Notes: generated by a model not told the origin, from the letters alone. Shown: positions 1 to 6,059, counted from the stretch's first letter. The stretch: 6,952 nt of DNA from Rhodococcus sp. (in: high G+C Gram-positive bacteria) (GCA_012515885.1 JAAYXN010000287.1:1-6952); one strand, 5' to 3'. Numbers and translations: made by a program.

Positions 1-1167
1 ACCGGGAAAACAGAACGTGGCCTCACGCAGTTCCACAACCCCAGGCGCCGTCATGTCGGTGACCGGGTGCGCTGGCGGAACCACCGACGACGACGTCCCC
101 AACACCTCGCCGATACGTTCGGCACACACCGACGCCCGTGGCGCCATCATCGCAATGAACGACGCCATCATGACGGCCATCAGGATCTGCATGATGTACG
201 AAATCATCGCCGTGAGCGAACCGACCTGCATGTGCCCGTCAGCGATACGGTGGCCGCCGATCCAAATGACAGCGACGCTGGTGATGTTGGCGATCACCAT
301 GACCGAGGGGAACATCAGCGCCATGATCCGGCCCACCCGCAACGCGGTGTCGGTGAGTTCGTCGTTGGCGTCACCGAAACGCCGCATTTCGCTGCGTTCA
401 CGCACAAAGGCACGGACCACGCGGATGCCCGTGATCTGCTCGCGGAGCACCCGGTTGACCGCGTCGATCCGGGTTTGCATCTGCCGAAACGCAGGCACCA
501 TGCGGGCAATCAGCACCGTCATCGTCAGCGCCAACAGCGGCACCGTCACGGTAAGTACCAGCGACAGTCCGCCGTCTTCGCGGACCGCCATCACGATGCC
601 GCCCAGACACATGATGGGCGCCATCACCAAAATGGTGGCGCTCATAACCACCAGCATCTGCACCTGTTGGACGTCGTTGGTGTTGCGGGTAATCAGGGAC
701 GGCGCACCGAATTTGCCCATCTCGCGTGCCGAGAACGTCCCCACCTGTTCAACCAGCGCTTGACGCACATCGCGACCAAACCCCATCGCAGCGCGCGCAC
801 CGAAATACACCGACCCGACCGCGCACACCACCTGTAGGCCGCTGACCGCCAGCATCACCACACCCGTCTTCAAGATGTAGTCGATATCGCCGCGAGCAAC
901 ACCATCATCAATGAGCTGTGCGTTGAGCGCCGGGAGATACAGCGCCGCCGCAGTCGCAATGAACTGCAGGACAACAACGACACCCAATTCCCGCCGATAC
1001 GGCTTCAGGAACTCGGTGGCCAGACGAATCAGCATGGGGCCGCGACCACCCCGGGTAGGCGACAAGCCGTCAGGCAGTGCCCGACAGTTAGGCAGTGCCC
1101 GACCGTCAGGAGGCGTCGAGGTGACCGAGCGTTCATACGATCCGACGTTACTCCCGCGCACCGACAT
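1..1167 (-). CDS. ABC exporter half-transporter (permease fused to ATPase), N-terminal part only
   Basis: The 389 codons in the window encode the transmembrane domain of a type IV ABC exporter that pumps a substrate out across the cytoplasmic membrane using ATP; the substrate is unknown. Six likely membrane helices lie near residues 61-82, 103-123, 173-193, 201-221, 281-303 and 316-340. The TRNTNDV segment (160-166) and the GIRVVRAF-x-RE segment (247-257) are typical of the family. The nucleotide-binding domain has just begun at VVELREATFCFPG, with Phe at the usual A-loop aromatic position; Walker A and the rest lie beyond the left edge. From memory it resembles M. tuberculosis Rv1273c, which is followed by a partner half (Rv1272c), so a heterodimer is likely. 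The ATG at 1167 has GGAG six bases upstream. Homologues as I remember them begin near Met45 (1035), leaving a 44-residue extension in doubt. The mmpL terminator lies upstream, so this gene probably has its own promoter. Confidence 0.93.
   Translation of the reverse strand, partial: MSVRGSNVGSYERSVTSTPPDGRALPNCRALPDGLSPTRGGRGPMLIRLATEFLKPYRRELGVVVVLQFIATAAALYLPALNAQLIDDGVARGDIDYILKTGVVMLAVSGLQVVCAVGSVYFGARAAMGFGRDVRQALVEQVGTFSAREMGKFGAPSLITRNTNDVQQVQMLVVMSATILVMAPIMCLGGIVMAVREDGGLSLVLTVTVPLLALTMTVLIARMVPAFRQMQTRIDAVNRVLREQITGIRVVRAFVRERSEMRRFGDANDELTDTALRVGRIMALMFPSVMVIANITSVAVIWIGGHRIADGHMQVGSLTAMISYIMQILMAVMMASFIAMMAPRASVCAERIGEVLGTSSSVVPPAHPVTDMTAPGVVELREATFCFPG
1072..1107. repeat. 18-bp tandem repeat in the N-terminal extension of the ABC gene
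   Basis: Two adjacent 18-bp units (1072-1089 and 1090-1107) share AGGCAGTGCCCGAC and differ at only two positions after it; an AGG at 1108-1110 begins a third. In the reading frame of the ABC gene they encode RALPNC-RALPDG. The repeat is a whole number of codons, so it keeps the frame. It falls in the part of the protein that may not be translated. Confidence 0.85.
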
Positions 1168-1173
1168 CGTCGT

Positions 1174-1177
1174 CTCC
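1174..1177 (-). promoter_or_regulatory. Ribosome binding site deciding the ABC gene start
   Basis: GGAG lies six bases before the ATG at 1167. The alternative in-frame ATG at 1035 has no comparable site at good spacing, only a GGGTGG about 10 bases upstream. This favours the longer protein, although sequence conservation with remembered homologues starts at the later Met. A TATAGG hexamer at 1190-1195 could be a -10 element, but I found no matching -35. Confidence 0.5.
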
Positions 1178-1220
1178 AATTCCTCACGCCCTATAGACAG
1201 CTACGCACTGCATACGGGCT

Positions 1221-1270
1221 GATAAAACGGCGAAAAGCCCGGTCCGAATAAACCGGACAGGGCTTTTCGC
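1221..1270 (-). terminator. Rho-independent terminator after the MMPL gene
   Basis: GCGAAAAGCCC (1230-1240) pairs perfectly with GGGCTTTTCGC (1260-1270). After one mismatch, a further five pairs (1242-1246 with 1254-1258) extend the stem, leaving a loop of about seven bases. On the minus strand the stem is followed by CGTTTTATC. It starts 13 bases beyond the mmpL stop codon, so it ends the tetR-mmpL transcript before the ABC gene. Confidence 0.88.
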
Positions 1271-1283
1271 TGCGGACTGCACG

Positions 1284-3650
1284 CTAGGCGGGCGAAGCTA
1301 CTTCCTTGTCGCCCTTGCCATCGCCCTCAGCGGGCTTCTCCAGCAAGTGACGCAGCTTCTCGCCTTCGACGTCGACGTTGGGCAGGATCTTGTCGAGCCA
1401 CTTCGGCAGCCACCACGCCTTGTCGCCGAGGAACGCCATGACCGACGGAATGATGACCATGCGCACGATGAACGCGTCGAAGAAGACGGCCGCGGCGAGC
1501 GCGAAGCCCATCGACTTGATCAGCGCGTCGTCTTCGAACATGAACGCGGCAAACACCGAGATCATGATGACGGCAGCGGCACTGACCACTCGGGCGCCGT
1601 GGTTGAAGCCGATCGTGACGGCTTCCTTCGCGGACGCACCGTGCACGTACTCTTCACGCATACGCGTCACCAAGAACACCTGGTAGTCCATGGCCAAACC
1701 GAACACCACACCGATCAGGAAGATCGGCATGAAGCTGACGATCGGCTGCGGGTTCGAGATCAGTCCGCCCCAGCCTTCCTGGAAGATCGCGACTGTCGCA
1801 CCGAAGGTGGCGATGATCGAGAGCAGGAAGCCTAATGCTGCGGTCAACGGAACCAGGATGGATCGGAAGACGAGTAGCAGCAGGATGAACGCCAATCCGA
1901 CGACGACTCCAAGGTACGGCGGCAATGCGTCGAGCAGACGCTCCGAAACATCAAGTTCCATCGCGGTCTGTCCGGTGACGCCGTAGCTGACGCCAATGGA
2001 CTCGTTCAGTGCTGATTCTTCCCCGCGGATCCGGTTCACCAAATCAATGGTTTCCGGCTCGCTGGGGCCGCTGGCCGGGGTCACCATGATCTGCGCGGTA
2101 TCGCCAGCCTCGTTCATAGCAACGATCTGTGCGTTGACGACGTCTTCGTCTGCGGAGACGAGTGCAACAACCTCACCGAACGCTTCACCGGCGGGGACGC
2201 TCGCATCGCGGGCGTCAGCGACGATCAGCAGCGGACCGTTCTTGCCGGCACCGAAACCTTCAGAGACCAGGTCGTAGGCCTGGCGTGAACTCTTCGACGG
2301 GTCACCGGTTGCCTCGGTGGGCAGTGACAGTCGCAGGTTCGCGGCCGGTAGTGCCACGAGAATCAGGACGATAATGCCGGCGACCAGCGGAATGATCGGG
2401 CGACGCACCACCGCGTTGGCGTAGCGCAGAGCGAAGTTGGGTTTACCGCCCTCTTCGCTGTCGCCTTCGAGGTCACGCTGCGCCAAGAACGGCACCTTGC
2501 CTGCGAAAGCCTTGCGGCCGAACAGGCCGCGGATGGCGGGCAGCAACGTCAGCGCGACAAGCACGGCGATGAACACGGTGAACGCGGCGGCCAGACCCAT
2601 GTCGGTCAGGAACGAGATACCCACCACGCGCAGCGCCAGCAGCGCAATGATCACCGTCAAGCCAGCGAAAACCACTGCAGAACCTGCGGTGCCCACGGCA
2701 CGTCCGGCAGCTTCACTGCGGTCTTCGACCACGGTCAGCTCATGCTTAAACCGGGACACGATGAACAGTGAGTAGTCGATCGCGACAGCCAAACCGATCA
2801 TGACCGCCAGCGTCGGCGTCATCGAACCCAGGTCCATGAATCCGGTAGCGATGGTGATACCGGAAATGCCGACCATCAAACCGATGATCGCGGTGATCAG
2901 CGGCAGACCAGCAGCGACAAGCGAACCGAACGTCAAGATCAGCACGACGGCAGCAACCGCGAGACCGATCAGCTCAGCCGTTCCGCCGGGCATATCCATT
3001 TCTTGAGCGACGGCACCGCTGATTTCCACACGCAGACCTGCATCGCGGGCGGGGTCACCGGCGGCGCGAACCTGCTCACGCAGTTCGTCAGTGACGTCGG
3101 TGAATTCGCCGTCGAACGGCACCACCACGTAGCCGACGGTCCCATCGGAGTTGAGCGGCGACATCGCGGACGCGTTGGCGCTGGCTACATCCTCAGGCGT
3201 GCCCTGTTGCTCAGCCTGTGCCCGCATCATCTCGGTCATGCCCGCGTCGGCGACTACCGGGTTGAGAAGTGCGCCGGGTGCGCCGTCCTCGGTGGGTTCG
3301 GCCTTCGCGACGTCCTTGACCCGGTCAATCTGACGGATGCGTTCGAGCGTCGCGTCCATCGCGGCCTGGTTTTCGGGCGTATCGAGAGTTTCGCCGTCCG
3401 GCGCCACAAACACGTAGCGCGCGCTCAGCGCCATCATTGGGTTTTCATCACCCAACTCGGGGAAGCGCTCGGCCATCAGATCCTGCGCCTGCTGTGCGGG
3501 GGTGCCGGGGATCGCGAACGAATCCTGAGTGGGCCCCGACAGTGTGGCCGCGCCTACACCCATCAGCACCAAGATGGCTAACCACGCGGCAAGAACTATG
3601 CCTTTGCTCCTGTAGGCAAACTTGCCTATCCGATAGAGATATGTCGCCAT
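1284..3650 (-). CDS. MMPL-family RND transporter (788 aa)
   Basis: This is a proton-driven RND-superfamily exporter of the MMPL type in the cytoplasmic membrane. The family exports envelope lipids or toxic compounds; the substrate here cannot be read from sequence. The layout is two similar halves: TM1 near 17-37, an extracytoplasmic domain (about 40-220), a five-helix bundle (about 224-375), a cytoplasmic linker, TM7 near 418-437, a second extracytoplasmic domain (about 440-575), and a final bundle (577-745). Both proton-relay Asp-Tyr pairs are present: D292-Y293 in GLAVAIDYSLF and D655-Y656 in GLAMDYQVF. The VTGQTA segment (558-563) and the LPTEATGDPSKSS segment resemble YdfJ/ActII-3-like members rather than the long lipid-exporting MmpL3 type; that is my inference. 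The C-terminal tail is short, charged and probably disordered. The ATG at 3650 has AGGAG nine bases upstream. The TetR gene ends 61 bp upstream on the same strand, and no terminator is visible between them, so co-transcription is likely. Confidence 0.96.
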   Translation of the reverse strand: MATYLYRIGKFAYRSKGIVLAAWLAILVLMGVGAATLSGPTQDSFAIPGTPAQQAQDLMAERFPELGDENPMMALSARYVFVAPDGETLDTPENQAAMDATLERIRQIDRVKDVAKAEPTEDGAPGALLNPVVADAGMTEMMRAQAEQQGTPEDVASANASAMSPLNSDGTVGYVVVPFDGEFTDVTDELREQVRAAGDPARDAGLRVEISGAVAQEMDMPGGTAELIGLAVAAVVLILTFGSLVAAGLPLITAIIGLMVGISGITIATGFMDLGSMTPTLAVMIGLAVAIDYSLFIVSRFKHELTVVEDRSEAAGRAVGTAGSAVVFAGLTVIIALLALRVVGISFLTDMGLAAAFTVFIAVLVALTLLPAIRGLFGRKAFAGKVPFLAQRDLEGDSEEGGKPNFALRYANAVVRRPIIPLVAGIIVLILVALPAANLRLSLPTEATGDPSKSSRQAYDLVSEGFGAGKNGPLLIVADARDASVPAGEAFGEVVALVSADEDVVNAQIVAMNEAGDTAQIMVTPASGPSEPETIDLVNRIRGEESALNESIGVSYGVTGQTAMELDVSERLLDALPPYLGVVVGLAFILLLLVFRSILVPLTAALGFLLSIIATFGATVAIFQEGWGGLISNPQPIVSFMPIFLIGVVFGLAMDYQVFLVTRMREEYVHGASAKEAVTIGFNHGARVVSAAAVIMISVFAAFMFEDDALIKSMGFALAAAVFFDAFIVRMVIIPSVMAFLGDKAWWLPKWLDKILPNVDVEGEKLRHLLEKPAEGDGKGDKEVASPA

Positions 3651-3711
3651 CTCAGGGGGCTCCTAGCGGTGGGAAATGCACAGTGACGTGCGTCGTACAG
3701 GGGACGAAAAC

Positions 3712-4332
3712 TTAGTGGGTTGACGGCGCGGTCGGCGGCGGCAGACCGGCGCGCAGTTGCGCGAACCCGTCGCGGATGACCTCGGCGGGGCTCTGCGCGT
3801 CGGAATTGCCGCAGAACCAAAATTCCAGGGCGCCGCGGCAAATAGCGGCACCGGCGTGCGCGAGCAGATGCGGGTACAGGTCGCGGTCCGGGTCGGTGGC
3901 GGTGCGCTCGGCGATCGCTGCGGTGATGCGTTCGCCGATGCGCTGGTGCATTTCTTGCTTTTGGACCAGCAGCGACGGCGTGTAGTCGACGATTTCAATC
4001 ATCGCCCGGGTGTCTTCGAGCGGCCGGTTCGGATCGTCGACGAGTTTGAGCGTCAGCTCTTCGAGCGAATTCAGGATCGGTTCGTCGGCAGGACGCGAGT
4101 GCAGATCGTCGATCCAGGTGTTGATTTGGTCTTCGAAATGCGCGAGGACCGCTTCTTCCTTGCTGGAGAAGTAGTTGTGGAAGGTGCGGACGGAGACGCC
4201 TGCACGTTCGGCAATCGCTTCCGCGGTTACGCCCTCGACTCCGTGGGTAAGAACGAAGTGCGCAGCTGCGTCAGCGAGCGCTTTGCGCGTGGCCGCTTTC
4301 CTGCGGTCGCGCAGCCCGAATTCACAGTTCAC
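3712..4332 (-). CDS. TetR-family transcriptional regulator, probable local repressor (206 aa)
   Basis: This is a DNA-binding repressor of the TetR/AcrR type. The N-terminal FGLRDRRKAATRKAL (5-19) is the typical family opening, and the helix-turn-helix spans about 33-55 (VTAEAIAERAGVSVRTFHNYF). The remaining helical part is the ligand-binding and dimerisation domain; its ligand is unknown. I chose the GTG at 4332. An upstream in-frame ATG (4437) would run the coding region through the promoter, the operator and the end of the Rrf2 gene. The GTG has no usable spaced ribosome binding site but sits seven bases after a TACTCT -10 element, which points to a leaderless transcript. The gene lies 61 bp upstream of mmpL, so it probably controls itself and that exporter. 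The family and the HTH are secure; the exact start and the target are inferred. Confidence 0.93.
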   Translation of the reverse strand: MNCEFGLRDRRKAATRKALADAAAHFVLTHGVEGVTAEAIAERAGVSVRTFHNYFSSKEEAVLAHFEDQINTWIDDLHSRPADEPILNSLEELTLKLVDDPNRPLEDTRAMIEIVDYTPSLLVQKQEMHQRIGERITAAIAERTATDPDRDLYPHLLAHAGAAICRGALEFWFCGNSDAQSPAEVIRDGFAQLRAGLPPPTAPSTH

Positions 4333-4367
4333 TCCACCGAGAGTACAGAACGTGCAGTGCTCTGCAA
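4333..4367 (-). promoter_or_regulatory. Candidate leaderless promoter of tetR-mmpL
   Basis: On the minus strand TTGCAG (4362-4367), a 16-bp spacer and TACTCT (4340-4345) form a plausible sigma-70-type promoter, with the GTG start at 4332 seven bases after the -10. The -35 hexamer lies inside the 18-bp palindrome, so a protein bound there would block RNA polymerase. This is inferred from spacing and partial consensus match. Confidence 0.55.
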
Positions 4368-4395
4368 TTTTGCAGAGGTGTGCAATTTTGTGGAT
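4360..4395. promoter_or_regulatory. Tandem TetR-type operator: 18-bp palindrome plus degenerate copy
   Basis: CTCTGCAATTTTGCAGAG (4360-4377) is a perfect inverted repeat with 8-bp arms and a 2-bp centre. The next 18 bp (4378-4395) repeat its core TGCAATTTTG in the same register but with weaker outer arms. The pair fills the gap between the Rrf2 stop (4400) and tetR, and overlaps the tetR -35. Size, symmetry and position fit an autoregulatory operator. Binding by this TetR is inferred. Confidence 0.72.
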
Positions 4396-4399
4396 TGAC

Positions 4400-4873
4400 T
4401 CACACAGTTGAGGCAGGATCGCGGCGCTGCCACGCACCCGGATCTGCCGTCAATTCGTCGATGAACTGCGGCAATGCCCCGTTCGCGACGTCCGCGATAG
4501 TGACGTTTTCAAGCACAGCGCGCAGGTTGACGCGCACCGCAATCCACACCTGCTGCAAATCTGCAGACGGCTCGCCATAGTGCACGTCCTCAGGCCGTTC
4601 GCCACGCACCGACGCGAGCGGACCCTCCACAGTGCGAATGACGTCGGCGATGCTCACCTCCTCCGCGGGACGGGTAAGCCAATAGCCACCGTCCGGCCCC
4701 CGCCGCGACGACACCAACCCGCCCCGTCGTAAATCCCCCAACACGGCTTCGAGGAACTTGTGGGGAATGGTTTGCGAGCCAGCGAGAAACTCGGCCTTGA
4801 CCGGCTGCGAGCCAGCGGCGGCGAGTTCGATCAGTGCGCGGACGGCGTAGTCCACGCGGGCAGTGATGTGCAC
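4400..4873 (-). CDS. Rrf2-family transcriptional regulator without iron-sulfur cysteines (157 aa)
   Basis: This is a winged-helix regulator of the Rrf2 family. The start HITARVDYAVRALIELA, the recognition region around IPHKFLEAVLGDLRRGGLV (36-54) and the wing SRRGPDGGYWLTRP (56-69) are diagnostic. The protein has no cysteine at all, so it cannot hold the three-Cys Fe-S cluster of IscR, NsrR or RsrR. It resembles the cluster-free members, such as CymR-like proteins and M. tuberculosis Rv1287 (recalled, not searched). The family often controls sulfur, redox or metal genes, but no such target is visible here. The start is GTG at 4873. AGGG lies eight bases upstream and a possible -10 lies seven bases upstream, so either a led or a leaderless message is possible. 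It ends 67 bp before the tetR start, with no clear terminator between, so read-through into tetR is possible. Confidence 0.93.
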   Translation of the reverse strand: MHITARVDYAVRALIELAAAGSQPVKAEFLAGSQTIPHKFLEAVLGDLRRGGLVSSRRGPDGGYWLTRPAEEVSIADVIRTVEGPLASVRGERPEDVHYGEPSADLQQVWIAVRVNLRAVLENVTIADVANGALPQFIDELTADPGAWQRRDPASTV

Positions 4874-4880
4874 ACCTCAA

Positions 4881-4910
4881 TCCCTACCAGTTGGATGGGA
4901 AATTGCCAAC
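4881..4910 (-). promoter_or_regulatory. Candidate promoter and operator of the Rrf2 gene
   Basis: On the minus strand TTGGCA (4904-4909), a 17-bp spacer and TAGGGA (4881-4886) could form a promoter. The -10 is weak because it lacks the final T, and it sits seven bases before the GTG. An inverted repeat GTTGG-N11-CCAAC (4890-4894 and 4906-4910) covers the spacer and the -35, a suitable place for self-repression. The arms are short, so chance is not excluded. Confidence 0.4.
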
Positions 4911-4948
4911 GGCGTCGGCCCCCACACTGTTGTGTGGGGGCCGACGCC
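4911..4948 (-). terminator. Long perfect hairpin after the DUF7144 gene
   Basis: GGCGTCGGCCCCCACAC (4911-4927) pairs perfectly with 4932-4948 around a 4-base loop, giving a 17-bp GC-rich stem. It lies 38 bp past the DUF7144 stop and just upstream of the Rrf2 promoter. The minus strand continues GTTGGCAATTT, so there is no proper U-tract. It most likely ends or stabilises the DUF7144 message, but is not a textbook terminator. Confidence 0.7.
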
Positions 4949-4985
4949 TTAAAGCTGCGTGATAGGCAACTGCGTGACGGTGTCT

Positions 4986-5396
4986 CTAGTAGCGGTCTGA
5001 ATCCCAGGTAGCGACCGCCCAGATGACGATGATGTCGAGAACAATGATCAGGATCGCCCACAGCGGGTACTGCGGAATCCACAGGAAGTTCGCGATGATC
5101 GACAGGGACGCAATGATGATGGCGCATACCCGCGCCCACGTTGCGCCGGTGAACATGCCGAACGCGACGATGATTCCGATAACGCCGAGAATGATATGAA
5201 TCCATCCCCAACCGTTGAGACTCATAGCGTAGGTGTATTCGACGCCAACGAAAATCGCGTCATTGCCCAGAGCAGCAATGCCCTGGAACAGGGAGACGAC
5301 ACCGGCAACCAACAGGAGGATCGCGGCAATCATCGTCACCCCCAACGCGAATCCCTGCCCGGTGTCACTGTGATTAGAACGAGGTGTCGTGCTCAT
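4986..5396 (-). CDS. DUF7144-type four-helix membrane protein (136 aa)
   Basis: This is a small integral membrane protein of unknown function. Four hydrophobic segments lie near residues 17-42, 63-83, 87-107 and 110-130, with a short polar N-terminus and a C-terminal WDSDRY. The GWGWIHIILGVIGIIVAFGMFTGATWARV stretch around the second and third helices, with its Trp-rich GWGWIH start, matches what I recall of the actinobacterial DUF7144 family (assignment from memory). The ATG at 5396 has AGGAAGGA six bases upstream. That site lies in the outer arm of an inverted repeat shared with the end of the DUF1540 gene. The two genes are 82 bp apart on the same strand, so they may be co-transcribed in part. 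No enzymatic motif is visible, and no function is proposed. Confidence 0.88.
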   Translation of the reverse strand: MSTTPRSNHSDTGQGFALGVTMIAAILLLVAGVVSLFQGIAALGNDAIFVGVEYTYAMSLNGWGWIHIILGVIGIIVAFGMFTGATWARVCAIIIASLSIIANFLWIPQYPLWAILIIVLDIIVIWAVATWDSDRY

Positions 5397-5478
5397 ACGA
5401 GTTCCTTCCTCGAAATACCCCCAGCGATAATTTTATTTCGCTGGGGGTATTTTGAGTGCAGTTTTCGCAGGAACTCGT
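5397..5478. repeat. 10-bp outer inverted repeat linking a stop codon to the next start codon
   Basis: ACGAGTTCCT (5397-5406) and AGGAACTCGT (5469-5478) are perfect inverted copies that enclose the 15-bp hairpin. In minus-strand RNA the first arm begins directly after the DUF1540 stop codon and the second ends directly before the DUF7144 ATG, covering part of its ribosome binding site. The RNA could fold into a nested structure that hides that site. Confidence 0.85.
5413..5452 (-). terminator. 15-bp perfect hairpin between the DUF1540 and DUF7144 genes
   Basis: AAATACCCCCAGCGA (5413-5427) pairs perfectly with 5438-5452 around a 10-base AT-only loop. On the minus strand it follows the DUF1540 stop by 26 bp and is followed by CGAGGAAGG, so only the UAUUU at the stem base acts as a short U-run. 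It may terminate or attenuate transcription into DUF7144. The half-sites ATACCCCC and GGGGGTAT also resemble CsoR-type operator arms, though set much further apart than usual. Confidence 0.7.
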
Positions 5479-5778
5479 TTACCGGGTCTGGTACGTCAAA
5501 CAGTGCGCGTTATGGTCTCCACCTGCACCAACACGGATTTCAGGGGCGGTGCATTCGAGGTCACGGTTGTGTGCACAATCGGCGCGTTGGCACGCACCGA
5601 CCATGCTCGTCACCCGCTCTAATCCACCTTTAGTCGACAGCGGAATGAATGTGCCGCAGTCGGCGCTGCCGTTTTGCCCGGACACGTTGATCGCGAATGC
5701 ATGGCAGTCGTGGTGGACGTTGTACGAACAACTTTCAACAGTGCACTCACTGACGTGGGGCATTTCCATCGTGGTCAT
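5479..5778 (-). CDS. DUF1540-type cysteine-rich protein with two metal-binding-like repeats (99 aa)
   Basis: This is a small soluble protein with two copies of a four-cysteine motif. Copy one has C12, C17, C25 and C41; copy two has C63, C68, C76 and C93. The spacings are nearly identical (C-x4-C-x7-C-x15-C and C-x4-C-x7-C-x16-C). Shared surroundings include ESCSYN/ADCAHN, HDCHA/LECTA and the hydrophobic IxV stretch after each third Cys. This matches the DUF1540 family, which is presumed to bind a metal such as zinc; biochemical function is not established. There is no signal peptide or membrane segment, so it should be cytoplasmic. The ATG at 5778 has GGAGG five bases upstream. The DUF7144 gene follows on the same strand across a structured junction. 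Direct copies of GTCGGTWTT, 15 bp apart, lie upstream at 5796-5804 and 5811-5819 and may be regulatory. Confidence 0.88.
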   Translation of the reverse strand: MTTMEMPHVSECTVESCSYNVHHDCHAFAINVSGQNGSADCGTFIPLSTKGGLERVTSMVGACQRADCAHNRDLECTAPEIRVGAGGDHNAHCLTYQTR

Positions 5779-6059
5779 TGGGCCCTCCGAACATCGTCGG
5801 TATTCCAGTTGTCGGTTTTCTCTTTTCTGGCCCCCGATTAGTTTTCACGGTAAGCCGACCAGAATCCGTTGACCAGGCAGGAAAGGCTGCCCTCAGTGCC
5901 AGCGACGTCGTCGTCGACCTGCGTTTGCGCAGTTCAACTAGTTGGCCGATGAACAGCGATAGATGCCCGTAGGCATTTCGTTATTGATTCGACGTATTGC
6001 GCTCCTGCGCACGCCGGTCCGCCGGTCCTGTGCCGTCCCCTCCCCCTCCTCCCCTTCCT

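Noticed and set aside
17..837. Long plus-strand open frames at the left end
   Set aside because: They are antisense to the ABC exporter gene, rich in His/Arg or Thr/Met with no recognisable domain. The minus-strand frame is open to the window edge and clearly matches an exporter.
1347..3581. Several plus-strand open frames within the MMPL gene
   Set aside because: They are antisense shadows produced by GC-rich codon bias; none has a recognisable domain or a ribosome binding site.
4333..4437. Upstream ATG start for the TetR gene
   Set aside because: The extra 35 residues would cover the palindromic operator, the -10/-35 and the end of the Rrf2 gene, and do not look like TetR sequence.
5196..5872. 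Plus-strand frames opposite DUF7144 and DUF1540
   Set aside because: They cross two well-supported minus-strand genes and the hairpin between them, and show no domain.
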